NCBI GenBank assembly: GCA_902798595.1
Contig: CADBXE010000006.1
Coordinates: 1-64,000 of the forward strand
Source of the DNA: an uncultured Erysipelotrichaceae bacterium
GTDB taxonomy: Bacteria > Bacillota_I > Bacilli_A > RFN20 > CAG-826
Reading direction: 5' to 3'
Length of the DNA stretch: 64,000 nucleotides
A program made the translations under genes and the position numbers. Shown piece by piece: positions 9,034-17,089 of this stretch (positions are counted from its first letter, which is position 1; every line of letters begins with the position of its first letter). The notes beneath the pieces were generated by a model. It worked only from the letters and a program-made list of their open reading frames with translations. It did not search any database and was not told the DNA's origin.

Positions 9034-10295
9034 TTTTATATAAAGGTGAAATATATCCTAACGAGAAACAAGATAAATTAATCTCTTCTTTGAAAGAAGA
9101 TATGTATTTAACTTTGGAAAAAGGTGAGTCTCTTTCATATCTTACAGTAATTGATGCTTGCGATAAGCTTTATAAACGAGTGATTAACCATGAATTTGAT
9201 AACATTGCCTTACCATTATTAAAATCCCTTAACATGCCATACTCGTCTTTAGAAAGATACGCGAAAGTCTTTTCCAAAGAAGGCTTATTAAAAAAGATTG
9301 ATATTGAACTAGGCGATTTAAAAAATGGTCTTCTTTCTTTAGATGAAAATAATAATCGTTATTATGAACCATTAGGTATCTTATTCCATATCGCTGCAGG
9401 TAATGTTGATTTATTGCCAGCATATAGTGTGGTTGAAGGTCTTTTAGTGGGCAATATCAATATCTTAAAATTACCAACCGGTGATAATGGTTTATCAATT
9501 CTTCTTTTGAAAGAATTAATCAAAGAAGCACCAGTATTAAAAGACTATATTTATGTCTTTGATGTACCAAGTACAGAAGTTGAAACAATTAAGCAGCTAT
9601 CTTCATTTGCGGATGCGACAATTGTTTGGGGTGGAGATGAAGCGCAAAAGGCCGCGAGAGCGTTCGTGGATATCCACTCATCTATCATTTCTTGGGGACA
9701 TAAAATCTCATTCAGCTATGTAGATAACAATGTCACTGATCAAGAAATCATGGACTTATGCAAATCCATATGCCTATCTAACCAATTATTTTGCTCGTCT
9801 TCTCAAGGTATCTATTTAAACACTAATGATATAGATGAACTACATCGCTTAGCGAAAAGAGCGTTACCAATATTTGTTAAAGTTAGCAAAGAAATGAATA
9901 CTTTGCCTTTAACCATGAAGGCTAAAAACTCGTTACTTCTTTATAACGATAAGTTAGAAGGTAACGTTGATAACATTTATCAAGATGGTGGTGTTTCCGT
10001 TGTTGTTAAAGAAGATCACAAGTTAGAGCTATCATATTTGTTCCAAAACATCTGGATTAAGCCACTTATTAAAGAAGAGATAGTAAATGTCTTAAAACCA
10101 AATAAAAACCTCTTACAAACAGTTTCTATTAATAAAAACATTAAGGATAAAGAAGGAATCACTCGCTTATTAGCTAAAGCGGGCGCGACAAGAATTGTCT
10201 CTCTTGGCGATAACTCGCGTATGCTCGCAGGTGAAAGCCATGATGGCGAGTATGCTTTACGCTGCTACATCAGAATAGTGGAAGTAATAAAATAA
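9030..10295 (+). CDS. LuxC-type acyl-CoA/acyl-protein reductase
   Basis: A 421-residue member of the LuxC family (aldehyde dehydrogenase fold), which uses NADPH to reduce a thioester-bound acyl group to an aldehyde. The expected catalytic Cys lies in S-N-Q-L-F-C-S-S-S-Q, and I-L-F-H-I-A-A-G-N-V and W-G-G-D are dinucleotide-binding-side motifs. It is translationally coupled to the LuxE-type gene by a 4-nt overlap, giving a complete synthetase/reductase pair. The short segment after the stop carries an inverted repeat but no clear T-rich terminator. Confidence 0.87.
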   Translation: MILYKGEIYPNEKQDKLISSLKEDMYLTLEKGESLSYLTVIDACDKLYKRVINHEFDNIALPLLKSLNMPYSSLERYAKVFSKEGLLKKIDIELGDLKNGLLSLDENNNRYYEPLGILFHIAAGNVDLLPAYSVVEGLLVGNINILKLPTGDNGLSILLLKELIKEAPVLKDYIYVFDVPSTEVETIKQLSSFADATIVWGGDEAQKAARAFVDIHSSIISWGHKISFSYVDNNVTDQEIMDLCKSICLSNQLFCSSSQGIYLNTNDIDELHRLAKRALPIFVKVSKEMNTLPLTMKAKNSLLLYNDKLEGNVDNIYQDGGVSVVVKEDHKLELSYLFQNIWIKPLIKEEIVNVLKPNKNLLQTVSINKNIKDKEGITRLLAKAGATRIVSLGDNSRMLAGESHDGEYALRCYIRIVEVIK

Positions 10296-10332
10296 ATTTT
10301 TAGATGGGCGCGTATCAATAGGTTACAACGTA

Positions 10333-10347
10333 GTGTGAACATCACAC
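10333..10347. promoter_or_regulatory. 15-bp inverted repeat upstream of the attenuator, possible operator
   Basis: GTGTGA-aca-TCACAC sits about 55 bp before the candidate -35 (TTGCGC 10402-10407, 16 bp, TAAACT 10424-10429) of the ABC transporter leader. It has no T-run, so a protein site is more likely than a terminator. The protein is unknown. Confidence 0.35.
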
Positions 10348-10446
10348 GCACTAAAAAGCAACGATATTATCAAGATAAATAAATAGCAAAAAAAGTTTTT
10401 GTTGCGCATTTTTTGTATAGTGCTAAACTTATAGCCAAGTAAAATT

Positions 10447-10503
10447 ATGAAAAGAGCATTTTATTACTTTTATAGCTACTATTATCCAAGAGGTAATCAA
10501 TAA
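10447..10503 (+). CDS. Tyrosine-rich attenuator leader peptide
   Basis: An 18-codon frame encodes MKRAFYYFYSYYYPRGNQ, with six Tyr and two Phe codons between 10459 and 10485, and ends at TAA 10501-10503. It lies in the leader of the ABC transporter operon. The stop codon falls inside the 5' arm of an antiterminator helix, as in ribosome-mediated attenuators such as pheA or trpE leaders. A ribosome stalled on the Tyr codons would leave that arm free; one that reaches the stop would cover it. No strong ribosome binding site is seen, but Tyr codon clustering together with the matching RNA folds makes chance unlikely. Confidence 0.8.
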   Translation: MKRAFYYFYSYYYPRGNQ

Positions 10504-10546
10504 TCTTGGCCTTTTAGCTATTAAGGTGTTATTGATTACAAGTTGG
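10486..10546 (+). promoter_or_regulatory. Antiterminator helix of the tyrosine attenuator
   Basis: GTAATCAATAA (10493-10503) pairs perfectly over 11 bp with TTATTGATTAC (10529-10539). The helix continues past a 3x3 internal loop as CCAA (10486-10489) with TTGG (10543-10546), and that TTGG is the 5' arm of the terminator. A competing fold pairs ATAGCTA (10472-10478) with TAGCTAT (10515-10521) and CCAAGA (10486-10491) with TCTTGG (10504-10509). Confidence 0.75.
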
Positions 10547-10570
10547 TGCCAAACAGGACACCAATTTTTA
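10543..10570 (+). terminator. Attenuator terminator before the ABC transporter operon
   Basis: TTGGTG (10543-10548) pairs with CACCAA (10559-10564), followed by TTTTTA. It lies 23 nt before the first structural gene and shares its 5' arm with the antiterminator. Confidence 0.8.
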
Positions 10571-10592
10571 TTTCATTAAGGGGGACATTAAA

Positions 10593-11573
10593 ATGAAAAA
10601 GACAAAATTACTCACGCTCTTACCACTCATGCTTACACCATTTATGATGACAGGCTGCTCAAACGAAAGCACTGATATTGGTATTCTCCAATTTGGTGAA
10701 TTCGCTGCCTTAGACAATGCGAGAGAAGGCTTTATTCAAGGCCTTAAAGACGCTGGCTTCGGTGATTTGAAGATTGACGTTCAAAACGCTAAAGCAATAG
10801 CGGCTACTAACTCCACATTAGCCAAAGGCATGGCTAGCAAAAAGCACAAACTCAATTTGGCGATTGCTACTCCATGTGCTACAGCCTTAAAAGCCGCACA
10901 AGAAAATATTGGTTCTACAACTCCTTTATTATTCACTGCTGTGACTGATCCTGTTGGTGCGGGTTTACTTAAAGACAATAAAGCTCCAGAAGGTTTCGTC
11001 ACTGGTTCAAGTGACTTACAACCAGAAGAAGCTTTAGGCAATCAAATCAAATTAACAAAGAAAATGATTCCTGATGCTAAAAAGTTAGGTATCTTCTACT
11101 GCGCTAATGAACAAAATTCACGTGTTCAAGCAGAAATGGCGGAAGAAGTTGCTAAAACTGAAGGCTTAGAAGTTGTCACTAAGACATGCGTTGACCAATT
11201 CACAATTAAGACAAACATCGCGGAATTAGCCGCTGAAGTTGATGCTATTTGGATTCCAACAGACAACACAGTCGCTAGTAACATGGCTAAAGTCAAAGAC
11301 GGCTTAGGACAAAATAAAACATTAGTCATCGTTGGTGAAGAAGGTATGCTTGATGGTGGTCAAGTTACTGTTTCTATCTCCTACTATGATTTAGGACTTA
11401 AAACTGCTGAATTAGCGGCTAAAATCTTAAAAGGTTCCGCTATTAAAGATGTACCTGTGTTCTTCAATACCGCAGAAACATGCTCATACACATTCAATAA
11501 AAAGAACTTAGAAGATGCTGGTTTCAAAGCAGAAGACTTACCAGCAGAATTCCCTTGGAAAGAAGCTAAATAA
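10593..11573 (+). CDS. ABC transporter substrate-binding lipoprotein (TrpX-like), predicted tyrosine/aromatic
   Basis: A 326-residue lipoprotein (lipobox M-T-G-C) of the ABC_sub_bind family. Members such as streptococcal TrpX bind aromatic amino acids outside the cell. Typical segments are I-G-I-L-Q-F-G-E, P-L-L-F-T-A-V-T-D-P-V-G-A-G-L and V-I-V-G-E-E-G-M. AGGGGGA precedes the ATG. It is the first gene of a substrate-binding, permease, ATPase operon. The Tyr-rich leader peptide upstream points to tyrosine as ligand (inference). Confidence 0.87.
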   Translation: MKKTKLLTLLPLMLTPFMMTGCSNESTDIGILQFGEFAALDNAREGFIQGLKDAGFGDLKIDVQNAKAIAATNSTLAKGMASKKHKLNLAIATPCATALKAAQENIGSTTPLLFTAVTDPVGAGLLKDNKAPEGFVTGSSDLQPEEALGNQIKLTKKMIPDAKKLGIFYCANEQNSRVQAEMAEEVAKTEGLEVVTKTCVDQFTIKTNIAELAAEVDAIWIPTDNTVASNMAKVKDGLGQNKTLVIVGEEGMLDGGQVTVSISYYDLGLKTAELAAKILKGSAIKDVPVFFNTAETCSYTFNKKNLEDAGFKAEDLPAEFPWKEAK

Positions 11574-11575
11574 TC

Positions 11576-12502
11576 ATGGATTTCGCAGAGCTAATACGTT
11601 TGACATTAAGCATGGGGTTACCATGCTGTCTATTGGCCCTCGGTGTATTCTTAACATTTAGAATACTCGATTTCGCTGATATGACCGCTGAAGGTAGTTT
11701 GTTAATTGGTGGTGCTGCATGCGCCCTCATGATTACACAAAACGTACCTCCAATTCTCGCCACATTTGTCGGCATGCTAGCCGGTGGCTTGTGCGGTTTT
11801 GTGACTGGCTTTTTGAATCGAGTATTAAAAATACCAAAGTTACTTAGTGGTATTATCACCATGACCGCATCTGGTTCTATTGCCTTATTATTATTTGGTT
11901 TAGCCAATGGCAGAATCTTTGCTTCTGAAATCAATGGCATCGATAACTCTAAAACAATCTTTGGCTTCTTAGATCCACGCATCTTCCATGGTTGGCAACA
12001 AATCATGGTCGTGGCAGTGATTGTCGCAATTGTCTTAGGCGTAGCGTATTTCTTCTTTGGCACAGAATACGGCATGGCTATCCGTGCCACTGGTATCAAT
12101 GAGAAAATGGCTAAATCACAAGGCATTAACACAACAGTAACCACAATTATCTGCGTTTCTATTAGTAACGCTCTTATCGGCTTAGCGGGTGCTCTTATCG
12201 CCCAAATCGATAGTGGCATGAATGCTCAAGGCGCGACTGGTTATCTTGTCGTTGGCTTAGCGAGTATCTTAATTGGTGAAACATTATTTGGTAAGAGATC
12301 GTTTAAAAACGCTCTTATCTCCATCAGTTTAGGTTCCATCCTTTACTTCGCTATCATCATGATTGCGACACAGGTATTCAAGATGCCAACAGACTTAACT
12401 AAATTACTATATGCCTTCTTAATCGCTTTAGCGCTTTGCTTACCAATGATTAAATCAGGCATACTAAAACTCTTCTCTAGAAAGAACAAGGAGGCTGAAT
12501 AG
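11576..12502 (+). CDS. ABC transporter permease (TrpY-like)
   Basis: A 308-residue polytopic membrane protein of the branched-chain-type permease family (BPD_transp_2), with about eight hydrophobic helices. E-Y-G-M-A-I-R-A-T-G-I-N-E-K-M-A resembles the cytoplasmic loop that docks on the ATPase. It begins 2 nt after the binding-protein stop codon and would form the translocation pore with the ATPase downstream. Confidence 0.88.
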   Translation: MDFAELIRLTLSMGLPCCLLALGVFLTFRILDFADMTAEGSLLIGGAACALMITQNVPPILATFVGMLAGGLCGFVTGFLNRVLKIPKLLSGIITMTASGSIALLLFGLANGRIFASEINGIDNSKTIFGFLDPRIFHGWQQIMVVAVIVAIVLGVAYFFFGTEYGMAIRATGINEKMAKSQGINTTVTTIICVSISNALIGLAGALIAQIDSGMNAQGATGYLVVGLASILIGETLFGKRSFKNALISISLGSILYFAIIMIATQVFKMPTDLTKLLYAFLIALALCLPMIKSGILKLFSRKNKEAE

Positions 12503-12504
12503 TT

Positions 12505-13518
12505 ATGCTAGAACTTAAAAACGTTACCAAAACATTCAACCTCACTGGTAATAAAGAAGACTTAAGAGTGGCTCTAGACCATGTTAATTTGCAAATCGAA
12601 AGTGGTGAATTCGTCACCATTATCGGTAGTAATGGTTCTGGTAAAAGTACCACAATGAACATTCTTACTGGTGTTATTAAACCAGATTCAGGACAAGTCT
12701 TATTAAACGATGTTGATATTACCAAGATGGAAGAACATCAACGTGCCGCTTATTTTGGTCACGTCTTCCAAGACCCAATGATGGGTACATGTGGTGAAAT
12801 GTCAGTCATTGAAAACTTAGAAATTGCCTATAGACGTGGTAGAAAACACTCACCATTCTTATGGGGCTTTAGAAAATCTCACAAAAAAGAATTCATCCGT
12901 GAATTAAAGAGATTTGATTTAGGTTTAGAAGATAGACTTAATCAAAAAGTTGGTGTGATGTCTGGTGGTCAAAGACAAGCTTTAACACTTTTAATGGCCA
13001 CGATGCGTAATAAACCGACACATAAGACCGTTAAAAAGGATTACATCACATTTTCAGAAAAAGATTATGATGTCGCTAAAAAGGAGTTTGAAAGTGTCTA
13101 TAAACCCGCTTTAGTGGGATACAAGAATCAAAAAGCGCAAATTAGAAAGAACAAATACTTATCGTTCAAAGAAAAACGCGAAGCGCTCGCTAACGCGTAC
13201 GAGGAATTTGATAAGAAGATTCGTCAATTTGACTTAACTAAACAAATCCTTTTATTAGACGAACATACCGCCGCTCTTGATCCAAAAACAGCAAAGAAAG
13301 TCTTAGAACTAACAGATAAAATTGTTAAAGAAAATCAAATGACAACATTGATGATTACCCACAATATGAAAGACGCTATTACATACGGTAACCGTCTTAT
13401 CATGTTCCATACTGGCCATATCATTTTTGATGTTAGAGGCGAAGAAAAAGCAAAATTGACCGTTGAAGATTTACTAAAAAAATTCGATGAAGCCGATAAA
13501 AAAGCTATCGAAATGTAA
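12505..13518 (+). CDS. ABC transporter ATP-binding protein with ~75-residue insertion (TrpZ-like)
   Basis: A 337-residue nucleotide-binding subunit that powers import. It has Walker A G-S-N-G-S-G-K-S-T, the signature S-G-G-Q-R-Q (Ser153) and Walker B L-L-L-D-E-H-T-A-A-L-D (Glu253). The E-H-T variant is usual in this transporter subfamily. Signature and Walker B are normally about 25 residues apart but are 100 apart here, because a Lys/Glu-rich, probably helical segment (about 168-240) is inserted. The reading frame is open throughout, so it is not a frameshift. It is the last gene of the operon. Confidence 0.9.
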   Translation: MLELKNVTKTFNLTGNKEDLRVALDHVNLQIESGEFVTIIGSNGSGKSTTMNILTGVIKPDSGQVLLNDVDITKMEEHQRAAYFGHVFQDPMMGTCGEMSVIENLEIAYRRGRKHSPFLWGFRKSHKKEFIRELKRFDLGLEDRLNQKVGVMSGGQRQALTLLMATMRNKPTHKTVKKDYITFSEKDYDVAKKEFESVYKPALVGYKNQKAQIRKNKYLSFKEKREALANAYEEFDKKIRQFDLTKQILLLDEHTAALDPKTAKKVLELTDKIVKENQMTTLMITHNMKDAITYGNRLIMFHTGHIIFDVRGEEKAKLTVEDLLKKFDEADKKAIEM

Positions 13519-13569
13519 CATATCCCCCATGTTACACTGTACCAATTTCAGCAGATATGCGTGCTAGTG

Positions 13570-13597
13570 TGGACATGAAAAAATAATCGGCTATAAT
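13570..13597 (+). promoter_or_regulatory. Promoter of degV, leaderless arrangement
   Basis: TGGACA (13570-13575), 16 bp, TATAAT (13592-13597). ATG 13607 is only 9 nt past the -10 and no ribosome binding site exists, so the mRNA should begin at or within about 3 nt of the start codon. Confidence 0.7.
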
Positions 13598-13606
13598 AAT
13601 CGTGTT

Positions 13607-14461
13607 ATGAAAATTGCTATATCTGTCGAATCTACTGTCGACCTTTCAAAAGAACTAATTAAACAATATAACTTAGAGATGATTCCATTCACTGTCTTAT
13701 TAGGTGAAACCGCCTATTTAGATGGAGAAATCACCTCACAAGACATCTTTGACTTCGTTGCCAAGGAAAAGGTCTTACCACGCACAAGCGCGATTAACGA
13801 TTTCCAATATCGTGAATACTTTGATGGCTTAATTGCTAAAGGATATGACGCTATTATTCATATCTCATTAAGCTCTGAAATCTCTTCATCTTTCAGCCAT
13901 GCTGAATTAGCGTCCACTAAATACGATAACGTTTATATTATCGATTCAAGAAGCTTATCTACCGGTATTGCTTTACAAGCTATCTATGCTGCTAAGTTAA
14001 GAGACAAAGGCCTTGAGCCAGAAGAAATCGTCAAGAAAGTTAAGGCACGTATCCCTTATGTTCAAGCAAGCTTTGTTATCCAAACTCTTGAATACTTACA
14101 TAAAGGTGGTAGATGCTCTGGCTTATTAAGATTTGGTGCTACCATTCTTAGAATCAAACCACAAATCATCGTGAGTGACGGTAAAATGGCTCCTGCTAAA
14201 AAGTATATTGGTCGTAAGACACAAGTTATCGCAGGATATTGTAAAGACACATTAGAACAATTTGCAAATCCAGATCTCTCCGTCGCCTTCGTGACACATA
14301 CACAAGCAACACCAGAAATGGTCGCCGTTGCTATCGAAGCGTTAAAGAATCGTGGGTTTAAAACAATCTATGAAACCAATGCTGGTGCCACAATCACCAG
14401 CCACTGTGGTCCACAAACTCTTGGTATTCTGTTTATCAATGACGGAATGGATGAGGAATAA
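13607..14461 (+). CDS. DegV family fatty-acid-binding protein
   Basis: A 284-residue DegV protein. The family binds fatty acids, and FakB members present them to the kinase FakA for phosphorylation and entry into phospholipid synthesis. Typical motifs are S-V-E-S-T-V-D-L near the start, P-R-T-S-A-I-N near residue 60, I-H-I-S-L-S-S-E-I-S-S-S, I-D-S-R-S-L-S-T-G and a C-terminal H-C-G-P-Q-T-L-G. No FakA gene is nearby. Translation appears leaderless. Confidence 0.9.
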   Translation: MKIAISVESTVDLSKELIKQYNLEMIPFTVLLGETAYLDGEITSQDIFDFVAKEKVLPRTSAINDFQYREYFDGLIAKGYDAIIHISLSSEISSSFSHAELASTKYDNVYIIDSRSLSTGIALQAIYAAKLRDKGLEPEEIVKKVKARIPYVQASFVIQTLEYLHKGGRCSGLLRFGATILRIKPQIIVSDGKMAPAKKYIGRKTQVIAGYCKDTLEQFANPDLSVAFVTHTQATPEMVAVAIEALKNRGFKTIYETNAGATITSHCGPQTLGILFINDGMDEE

Positions 14462-14487
14462 AAAACTGGCAAGCGCCAGTTTTCTTT
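14462..14487 (+). terminator. Terminator after degV
   Basis: AACTGGC-aagc-GCCAGTT followed by TTCTTTTT. The opposite-strand gene ends at its right edge. Confidence 0.88.
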
Positions 14488-15099
14488 TTACTTCTTTCTA
14501 TTTCTTCTGAATAGATACCAGATGATTTCGAGTATTTCTAATGGTATTGCTACCACAAACAATAGAGGTAACGCTAAGTTCATCACCACTAAGAAGGTGA
14601 GGAATAATGATAACGCTGATGTCCAAATAATGATGGACGCGGCAATCATTCTTAAGAATCTATTATGATAGATAAATTCCCAAACCACTAAGATGATGCC
14701 AGTGATTAATGTGCCGTATATAAATGTTAACCATGGTTTAAAGGCGTATGAATCGCCCAATAAGGTATTAAGCAAGAAGAATGTGAGAGTTGTTACTAAC
14801 CAGCCTAAGCCGATAGATAGAAGTTTAAGATATGTTTGTTTTCTCTTTTTACTTTGTGAAATCTTTACTGCTTTATGTTCGCTTTGAAAGAAATCATCAA
14901 TGTTAATACCATAGAAATCCGCGAGTGATTTCAAAACAAAAATATCTGGGAAGCCTTCGCCTCTTTCCCATTTAGAAACAGACTTATCGGAATAGTTGAA
15001 TTTTTCCGCAAGCTCTAATTGGGTAAGACCGCTGGCCTTACGATAATAAGCGAGATTTTTCGCTAGTTGTTCTTGTTGGTTGATAAGATCGTTTTCCAT
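14488..15099 (-). CDS. XRE-type helix-turn-helix regulator with membrane domain
   Basis: A 203-residue protein with an N-terminal XRE DNA-binding domain (about 10-66; R-K-A-S-G-L-T-Q-L-E-L-A and S-V-S-K-W-E-R-G) and four hydrophobic segments after residue ~90. Such membrane-tethered regulators are common in Bacillota and are thought to answer envelope or nutrient signals. No clear ribosome binding site precedes the ATG. The target is unknown. Confidence 0.85.
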   Translation of the reverse strand: MENDLINQQEQLAKNLAYYRKASGLTQLELAEKFNYSDKSVSKWERGEGFPDIFVLKSLADFYGINIDDFFQSEHKAVKISQSKKRKQTYLKLLSIGLGWLVTTLTFFLLNTLLGDSYAFKPWLTFIYGTLITGIILVVWEFIYHNRFLRMIAASIIIWTSALSLFLTFLVVMNLALPLLFVVAIPLEILEIIWYLFRRNRKK

Positions 15100-15166
15100 A
15101 AATGTGCTTAGATTTTATTATTTATTTCATAAAAAGGCAAACTTTATGCAACTAGGTTGTTTCAAA

Positions 15167-16327
15167 TTAGTCTTTTTGTTTTAAAAATTGTTTAAGGAAG
15201 AGAATAGTGCGGCGGTTAATCATTTGCATTGAATAAATCTTATTTGCGTCTGCATTAGCCTTCTTAATCGTTTCGCTTCTCTCGGTTTTATTCATATTAA
15301 GTGCGGCTTTTAAGCCCTTTAATAAATCATAGATTTCATTAGATTTGATCCATATAGCGTCGCTATCGAAATACTTTTTGAAATGACGATTTCTGACACT
15401 CACTAAAATAGAATCAGCGCTTAAGTAGTCAACAAGACTATCAGGAATCAAATAACGGTCATAGTCTTCAGAATATGGACATGGATTGATGTTCACTAGT
15501 GATTGATTCGCTAAAGAGATAACATCATCGCTTTGGAGCATACCCATATTGATAATGTTATGGCTACCATTAATCACCTTGTTAAGGTGTTCCTTGTTTC
15601 CGTGATATCCAGAGATATATAAGTTGATGTTTGGATTATCTAGTTCCTTAAAGGCTTTGATTAATTCATAAACACCAAATCTTTCTTCTAAAGAACCGTT
15701 ATAGAAAATGTATTGTCCATAGTGGTTCTTATTCTTTGCAACAGCTTTGGTATCCAAGATACCTTCAAACGACATGTTAGCGCGGTTGCTCTTATTAAAT
15801 AATTCATTTAATCCAGGTGTTAACGTTATATAGCCTGATAAGTTACCCGCTTTATTAAGCAAGGACTTGGTATATGAAGGGCCAGTAGAATTAATAATGC
15901 TAGGAGTATTGGTGCAAACACCAATAATTGGTAAGTTTCTCTTTTTAGCAATCCCGATAGCGTTAGCTAAGACATTAGGATTCAATGTGTCGGTAATAAT
16001 AATTGCGTCATTAAGCTCTATGTTATTAACGATCTTTTTGCATTGCGCTTTGACTGAAATATTACGAGCAATTTTCAATCTTTTAATACCAACGTAGTGC
16101 CAAGTAATCTTTCCTTCAACTTTGGTTTCTGGTTCTAATTTTCTGAGTTTACAGTATCTTCTTGAAAAAGGACGAATTGAAATGACTTCTACTTCGTGAG
16201 TTAACGCTAGAGCGCGAATTAAACGGTTATGAAGATTTTGAATTGATGTGTTTAAAGATTCCCATGCTGAAGAAAAGGCAACATAGTCCTCTTTCTTAAG
16301 CGCGGTTGTAAAATAGATAATCTTCAT
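15167..16327 (-). CDS. Glycosyltransferase, GT-B fold, probable group 1
   Basis: A 386-residue protein counted from ATG 16327. The C-terminal half has I-F-Y-N-G-S-L-E-E-R-F-G-V-Y-E-L-I-K-A-F, N-L-Y-I-S-G-Y-H-G and the N-P-C-P-Y-S-E-D-Y acceptor/donor loop, as in GT4-like enzymes that move sugars from nucleotide donors to glycans or glycolipids. An in-frame TTG at 16354 is an alternative start; the -10 ATTATA (complement of TATAAT, 16365-16370) lies 10 nt from it. I prefer the ATG because M-K-I-I-Y-F begins the first Rossmann strand. Donor and acceptor cannot be told. Confidence 0.78.
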   Translation of the reverse strand: MKIIYFTTALKKEDYVAFSSAWESLNTSIQNLHNRLIRALALTHEVEVISIRPFSRRYCKLRKLEPETKVEGKITWHYVGIKRLKIARNISVKAQCKKIVNNIELNDAIIITDTLNPNVLANAIGIAKKRNLPIIGVCTNTPSIINSTGPSYTKSLLNKAGNLSGYITLTPGLNELFNKSNRANMSFEGILDTKAVAKNKNHYGQYIFYNGSLEERFGVYELIKAFKELDNPNINLYISGYHGNKEHLNKVINGSHNIINMGMLQSDDVISLANQSLVNINPCPYSEDYDRYLIPDSLVDYLSADSILVSVRNRHFKKYFDSDAIWIKSNEIYDLLKGLKAALNMNKTERSETIKKANADANKIYSMQMINRRTILFLKQFLKQKD

Positions 16328-16414
16328 AAACTTAGTTCTGTTTGGCGAGGCCAAACACGCCTACATTATAAAGTTTTATCTTCATGAATAACATAAAAAT
16401 GTTAAAATTGGTGC

Positions 16415-17089
16415 ATGGAAAAGACACCAAAGACATGGAATGAGTTCTTCAAGAAACTCCAAAACAAAGAGTTTTGCTTAAAGCTTAACGATTTCCTAAA
16501 CAAAGAATATCGAGATTATACCTGCTACCCACCAAGAGAACTTTTATTCAATGCTTTTAGATTAACACCGTTAGATAAAGTCAAAGTGGTGATAGTGGGC
16601 CAAGATCCATATCATGAACCAGGTCAAGCAATGGGTTTATCTTTTTCAGTACCTGAAGGAATTAAGGTTCCTCCATCCTTAGTGAACATTTATAAAGAGA
16701 TTGCTCAAGAATATAACTGCAAAATGAATTTCTCGTCTGGCGACTTAACCTATTTAGCAAATCAAGGCGTTCTTCTTTTAAACTCAATTCTTTCCGTAAG
16801 AGCGCATCAAGCTTTAAGCCATAATATTGAAGAATATAGACAGTTTTTAGCGGCAGTGCTAGAAGTCTTAGATAAACAAACTACCCCAATAATTTTCCTT
16901 CTTTGGGGAGGACCAGCGAGAAAATTAAAAAGTTATTTACATAACCCTTCTCATTTAATCTTAGAATGCATTCATCCATCCCCATTAGCCGCTAATCACG
17001 GGGGATGGTTTGGAAATAATCATTTTAAAAAGGCCAATCAATATCTTCGTGACAACGGTCTCAAAGAAATCAACTGGCCTAATATTTAG
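16415..17089 (+). CDS. ung: Uracil-DNA glycosylase
   Basis: A 224-residue family 1 uracil-DNA glycosylase that removes uracil from DNA for base-excision repair. The water-activating loop G-Q-D-P-Y-H, the L-L-W-G segment and the DNA-intercalation loop H-P-S-P-L-A (usually H-P-S-P-L-S) are present. TAAAAT at 16403-16408 is 6 nt before ATG and there is no ribosome binding site, so it fits the leaderless pattern. It converges with thiT without a visible terminator. Confidence 0.97.
   Translation: MEKTPKTWNEFFKKLQNKEFCLKLNDFLNKEYRDYTCYPPRELLFNAFRLTPLDKVKVVIVGQDPYHEPGQAMGLSFSVPEGIKVPPSLVNIYKEIAQEYNCKMNFSSGDLTYLANQGVLLLNSILSVRAHQALSHNIEEYRQFLAAVLEVLDKQTTPIIFLLWGGPARKLKSYLHNPSHLILECIHPSPLAANHGGWFGNNHFKKANQYLRDNGLKEINWPNI

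Noticed and set aside
10541-10565. A T-box-like TTGGTGCC before the ABC operon
   Set aside because: The T-box core (TGGNACC followed by GCG), stem I and specifier loop are missing; the Tyr-rich leader peptide with alternative helices explains the region better.
11566-12219. A 217-codon minus-strand open frame opposite the ABC permease
   Set aside because: It is the mirror of a well-supported permease, has no ribosome binding site, and its product is a Pro/Ile-rich antisense composition.
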